From Verrucomicrobiota bacterium (GTDB lineage Bacteria; Verrucomicrobiota; Verrucomicrobiia; Limisphaerales; J093), in NCBI GenBank assembly GCA_012517065.1, contig JAAYVR010000211.1, positions 1-46,956 on the forward strand: a stretch of DNA of 46,956 nt, written 5' to 3'. A program made the translations under genes and the position numbers. Shown here piece after piece: positions 44,475 to 46,956 of the stretch. Under the pieces are notes generated by a model that worked only from the letters and a program-made list of their open reading frames with translations, searched no databases and was not told the DNA's origin. The first letter of the stretch is position 1; every line of letters begins with the position of its first letter.

Positions 44475-44819
44475 ATGCGCATGTATGTGCCCACGATTTG
44501 GGATCGGCTGACGCGCCTTGTGCTCTTGCTGATTTTCGCAGCGGCGGTGCTGCTCGTGGTAATTTCCTACCTCCCCCTTATCCGTCAAAACAAGGCCATG
44601 CGCGAGGAACTGCTGCGCATCGAGGAGGAGATTCAAAAAGCCGAGGATATGAACCGCCAAAAGAAAGCAGCCATAGAATCACTCCGCAATGATCCTGAAG
44701 CTGTCGAAAGGCTGGCCCGCGAACGACTCGGGCTCGCCAAACCGGGCGAGGTCGTGGTCCACTTCGAACCGCCGGCCACAAACAGTCCTGTCCCGGTTGA
44801 GCTGCCTGCGGGCAAATAA
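44475..44819 (+). CDS. Septum formation initiator, FtsB/DivIC-like
   Basis: 114 residues from the ATG at 44475. A short cytosolic N-terminus precedes one membrane helix (about 16-36, VLLLIFAAAVLLVVISYLPL), then a coiled coil (about 40-75, heptads with REELLRIEEEIQKAEDMNRQKKAAIESL) and the family's end motif NDPEAVERLARERLGLAKPGEVVV. These match bitopic FtsB/DivIC proteins that link FtsL and FtsQ in the divisome. The tail after residue 98 is Pro-rich and variable. A longer open frame upstream has no family content and is excluded. No cell-division gene is adjacent. Confidence 0.88.
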   Translation: MRMYVPTIWDRLTRLVLLLIFAAAVLLVVISYLPLIRQNKAMREELLRIEEEIQKAEDMNRQKKAAIESLRNDPEAVERLARERLGLAKPGEVVVHFEPPATNSPVPVELPAGK

Positions 44820-44865
44820 TTGCTGGCAATCAAATGTAAAACCACCAACGCCGCCCAACAACGCA

Positions 44866-46299
44866 ATGACAACCGCCAACGGTGCTTCAAACAGGTTCCC
44901 GCCTCAAATTCGCTATATCATTGGCAATGAAGCCTGCGAACGTTTCAGCTACTACGGCATCCGGAGCATACTCGCTCTCTATATCAGCACGGTACTCTAC
45001 AAGAATCTGCCCGACGGCGAGGCCAAAGACCAAGCAACCTCGATAATCCACACTTTCATTTTCGCAAATTACTTTACGCCGCTGATCGGCGCATGGCTCA
45101 GCGACAAGCTCTGGGGCAGATACAACACCATACTATACGTGTCGCTCATTTACTGCCTTGGCAACGCAATACTCGCCCTCGGCGTAGGGTCAATCTGGGG
45201 ACTTTACATCGGTCTAGCCTTTGTCGCACTCGGATCCGGAGGGATCAAGCCTTGCGTCTCAGCTTTCTGCGGAGATCAGTTCAGACCCGATCAGGCGCCC
45301 CTGCTCCAAAAGGCTTATGGCTTGTTCTACTGGTCGATAAACTTTGGCTCGTTCTTTTCGTTCCTTGTGATTCCGTGGGTCAAAGATGCGGCCGGCTATC
45401 GCTGGGCATTCGGCATACCCGGGATCCTTATGTTTATCGCCACACTGATATTCTGGCTAGGGCGACGGTATTACACCCGAATGCCACCCTCCCGCGAGAC
45501 AGGGTCTGCCGGTTTCTTCAAGGTGACATGGTACGCAATCAAGAATCGAAACCAACGTCGGCCCGGCCAATCAATCTGGGATGTCGCACGCACAAGGTTC
45601 ACTGAACACGAGGTGGACGCCGCAAGATCAGTGGGGCCAATCCTGCTCGTATTCGCCCCCATAACAGTCTTCTGGGCGCTCTTTGATCAAACAACTTCCA
45701 CATGGGTATTGCAGGGCAATCAGATGACCCCCGTCCATATCATTGGAAGTCTTTCGATCGGGGCCGAGCAAATGCAATCGATGAACCCGGCTCTTGTGAT
45801 GGTCCTTGTGCCATTGCTCACTTTTGTCGTGTACCCTCTGGTAGGCAAACTCGGCGTGGCCGTCACGCCGCTGCGCCGAATGTCTGTCGGAATGTTCCTT
45901 GCGGCTTTTTCCTACGTCGTGGTCGCAATGCTCCAAACACAAGTCGATTCCGGCGCGCAACTCAGTGTGCTTTGGCAGACCCTGCCATACTTCATTCTTA
46001 CAACTGCTGAAGTCCTTGTTTCCGCCACGGGCCTCGAGTTCGCATTCACCCAGGCCGCACCCGAAATGAAGAGCACGATAATGAGCTTTTGGTTGCTGAC
46101 CGTCGCGGTGGGGAACCTCTATGTGCCTTTGATAACCAAAGCCAAGGGTGCGCTTTTCCCTGAGCCAGCCGGTGTCACTGGCGGGCATGCAGTAAGTCCT
46201 TCCACCTTCTATTTCTATGCGGCCCTCACGCTTGTTACCGCAGTCGTCTTCGTAATCATCGCCGCACGTTACAAGGAACGGCGACATCAGCAGCCCTGA
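44866..46299 (+). CDS. POT/PTR2-family proton-dependent oligopeptide transporter
   Basis: 477 residues from the ATG at 44866. The hallmark E-x-x-E-R-F-x-Y-Y-G motif for proton coupling is present as EACERFSYYG early in the protein. Twelve or more hydrophobic segments are estimated, with F-x-x-F-Y-W-x-I-N-x-G near 150-160 (GLFYWSINFGSFFS) and GGIKPCVSAFCGDQF as family signatures. It imports di- or tripeptides with protons across the inner membrane, which would suit an organism exporting large proteases; the link is inference. It lies 46 bases after the FtsB-like gene. An upstream frame extension to 44689 overlaps that gene and is excluded. The stop codon touches an H2 hairpin. Confidence 0.93.
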   Translation: MTTANGASNRFPPQIRYIIGNEACERFSYYGIRSILALYISTVLYKNLPDGEAKDQATSIIHTFIFANYFTPLIGAWLSDKLWGRYNTILYVSLIYCLGNAILALGVGSIWGLYIGLAFVALGSGGIKPCVSAFCGDQFRPDQAPLLQKAYGLFYWSINFGSFFSFLVIPWVKDAAGYRWAFGIPGILMFIATLIFWLGRRYYTRMPPSRETGSAGFFKVTWYAIKNRNQRRPGQSIWDVARTRFTEHEVDAARSVGPILLVFAPITVFWALFDQTTSTWVLQGNQMTPVHIIGSLSIGAEQMQSMNPALVMVLVPLLTFVVYPLVGKLGVAVTPLRRMSVGMFLAAFSYVVVAMLQTQVDSGAQLSVLWQTLPYFILTTAEVLVSATGLEFAFTQAAPEMKSTIMSFWLLTVAVGNLYVPLITKAKGALFPEPAGVTGGHAVSPSTFYFYAALTLVTAVVFVIIAARYKERRHQQP

Positions 46300-46359
46300 A
46301 ATCTTACCGCCTGACCAGTCCAAGACACCCGGAACTTCATCCCTGTGAGATTCCCGGGC
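46297..46359 (-). repeat. H2 hairpin repeat, inverted copy at the transporter stop codon (loop type I)
   Basis: On the minus strand CCCGGGAATCTCACAGG pairs imperfectly with CGGTAAGATTTCA, and the loop GATGAAGTTCCGGGTG...GACTGGTCAGG matches the type I loops at 5561, 11985 and 22255. The left arm starts with the TGA stop of the transporter, so this repeat may end its mRNA. Confidence 0.75.
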
Positions 46360-46489
46360 TGGCCACACTCAAATCCAAAACCTCCGCACAATACGCTGAA
46401 AAGCTTGCTGTTTGCTTTGCATGATTTCACGCAAGGAATCAGACCCAAGTAAAACCACGCATTTCTTTGTCAGGACACGCTTCATTCCC

Positions 46490-46956
46490 CAGATGAAGCC
46501 TTAACCGGCGCCTTGATCCATTTAGCTTGATCAGGCCGGCGACATCGAGCCGGGCAAATATCGTGTCTGTCACTCTATTTGCTCTGCATGCACAGAACGC
46601 CCGCCAACCCCTCCCAACAACCCCGGAAACTTCACGCATGACGCTACTATGCCCGCCCAGCCCAGCCCAACCCGGCCGCCACAATATCGTGTCTGTCACT
46701 CTATTGGTTCACCCAGCGCCAAAACCGCAACAACAGCGCTCAACGCTCCTCGGAAACTTCACCTCTGACGCAACAATGCTCCTTTAGCCCGGTTCAACGC
46801 CCCTCCCACTGCCGATCTCACCCTTATCACCAAGCTGAACAAGCCGGCAATGAAATCACGTGAAAACAATCCCCCATCGCCGAACTCCTTCACCAGGCCT
46901 TCGGCATCCCTCAACTCCAATCTCTGAAAACGCCCCTGCCTCCTTTCCTCGACTTA
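46490..46956 (-). repeat. Transposase 3' flank, right copy (inverted)
   Basis: Read on the minus strand from 46956, this repeats bases 186-585 of the window: the TAAGTCGAGG start, TTTTCAGAG, the GATGCCGAAGGCCTGG block, CACGTGAT, and two tandem ~125-base units, each ending in AATAGAGTGACAGACACGATA (46707-46682 and 46582-46555). Beyond that the sequence down to 46490 matches the remnant at 22591. A second transposase gene on the minus strand is therefore expected just beyond the right edge. No gene is seen in the 657 bases after the transporter. Confidence 0.82.

Noticed and set aside
1-46956. tRNA or rRNA genes
   Set aside because: No stretch with a T-loop consensus and acceptor pairing, and no rRNA-like conserved segment, was noticed; a covariance search could not be run.

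Overview
The window looks like a chromosomal segment of a Verrucomicrobiota bacterium, most likely of the Limisphaerales/Pedosphaera type. This is inferred from gene content: many prepilin-type N-termini, a PEP-CTERM protein, a TIGR04073-type exosortase-associated lipoprotein, LamG-rich giant secreted proteins, and dense families of hairpin repeats. Few start codons have an obvious Shine-Dalgarno sequence. No rRNA, tRNA or CRISPR array was recognised.

Left part (1-25,850): mixed housekeeping and surface or sugar genes, separated by repeat islands. It opens with the 3' end of a REP-associated (Y1/HUH) transposase gene. Next come a secreted PQQ-propeller protein, a secreted jelly-roll-like unknown and a lone prepilin-type protein. 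These are followed by ispE (isoprenoid), the TIGR04073-like lipoprotein, nadB (NAD), a secreted Gfo/Idh/MocA oxidoreductase, a two-domain glycosidase-like protein, and coaB (CoA). On the other strand are a VOC protein, argD (arginine), a GntP permease and a secreted ThuA protein. The part closes with a CDP-alcohol phosphatidyltransferase, a PEP-CTERM protein and an orphan sulfate-binding-protein-like gene.

Middle part (25,929-43,451): a BrnT-like/CopG-like toxin-antitoxin pair. It is followed on the same strand by a run of pseudopilin genes in type II secretion order (two G-like, then H, I, J and a 1,237-residue K-like protein; several overlap by ATGA). The run ends in an 8.6-kb gene for a subtilisin-family protein with P-domain, LamG and other beta-rich modules. 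The arrangement resembles the Verrucomicrobia 'Verru_Chthon' cassettes and suggests dedicated pilus-assisted export, although no secretin, ATPase or platform gene is present here. Inside the giant protein one LamG domain is circularly permuted and sits inside a P domain.

Right part (43,721-46,299): pyrF, a small FtsB/DivIC-like protein and a POT-family peptide transporter, all co-directional.

Repeats tie the window together. (a) The 3' flank of the transposase at the left edge recurs, inverted, at the right edge. (b) A GACAGACACG motif occurs about 13 times, at the window ends, inside three 0.7-1.1-kb composite elements and in a remnant at 22.6 kb. (c) Eight copies of a 60-70-base hairpin (H2) lie at or near gene ends, two of them in a twin-hairpin unit (H1+H2) and a third in an interrupted one. 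(d) A 142-base tandem repeat and a GGACCAA heptamer array add further structure. The simplest reading is one transposase-driven repeat ecology that has marked most intergenic spaces of the left half.
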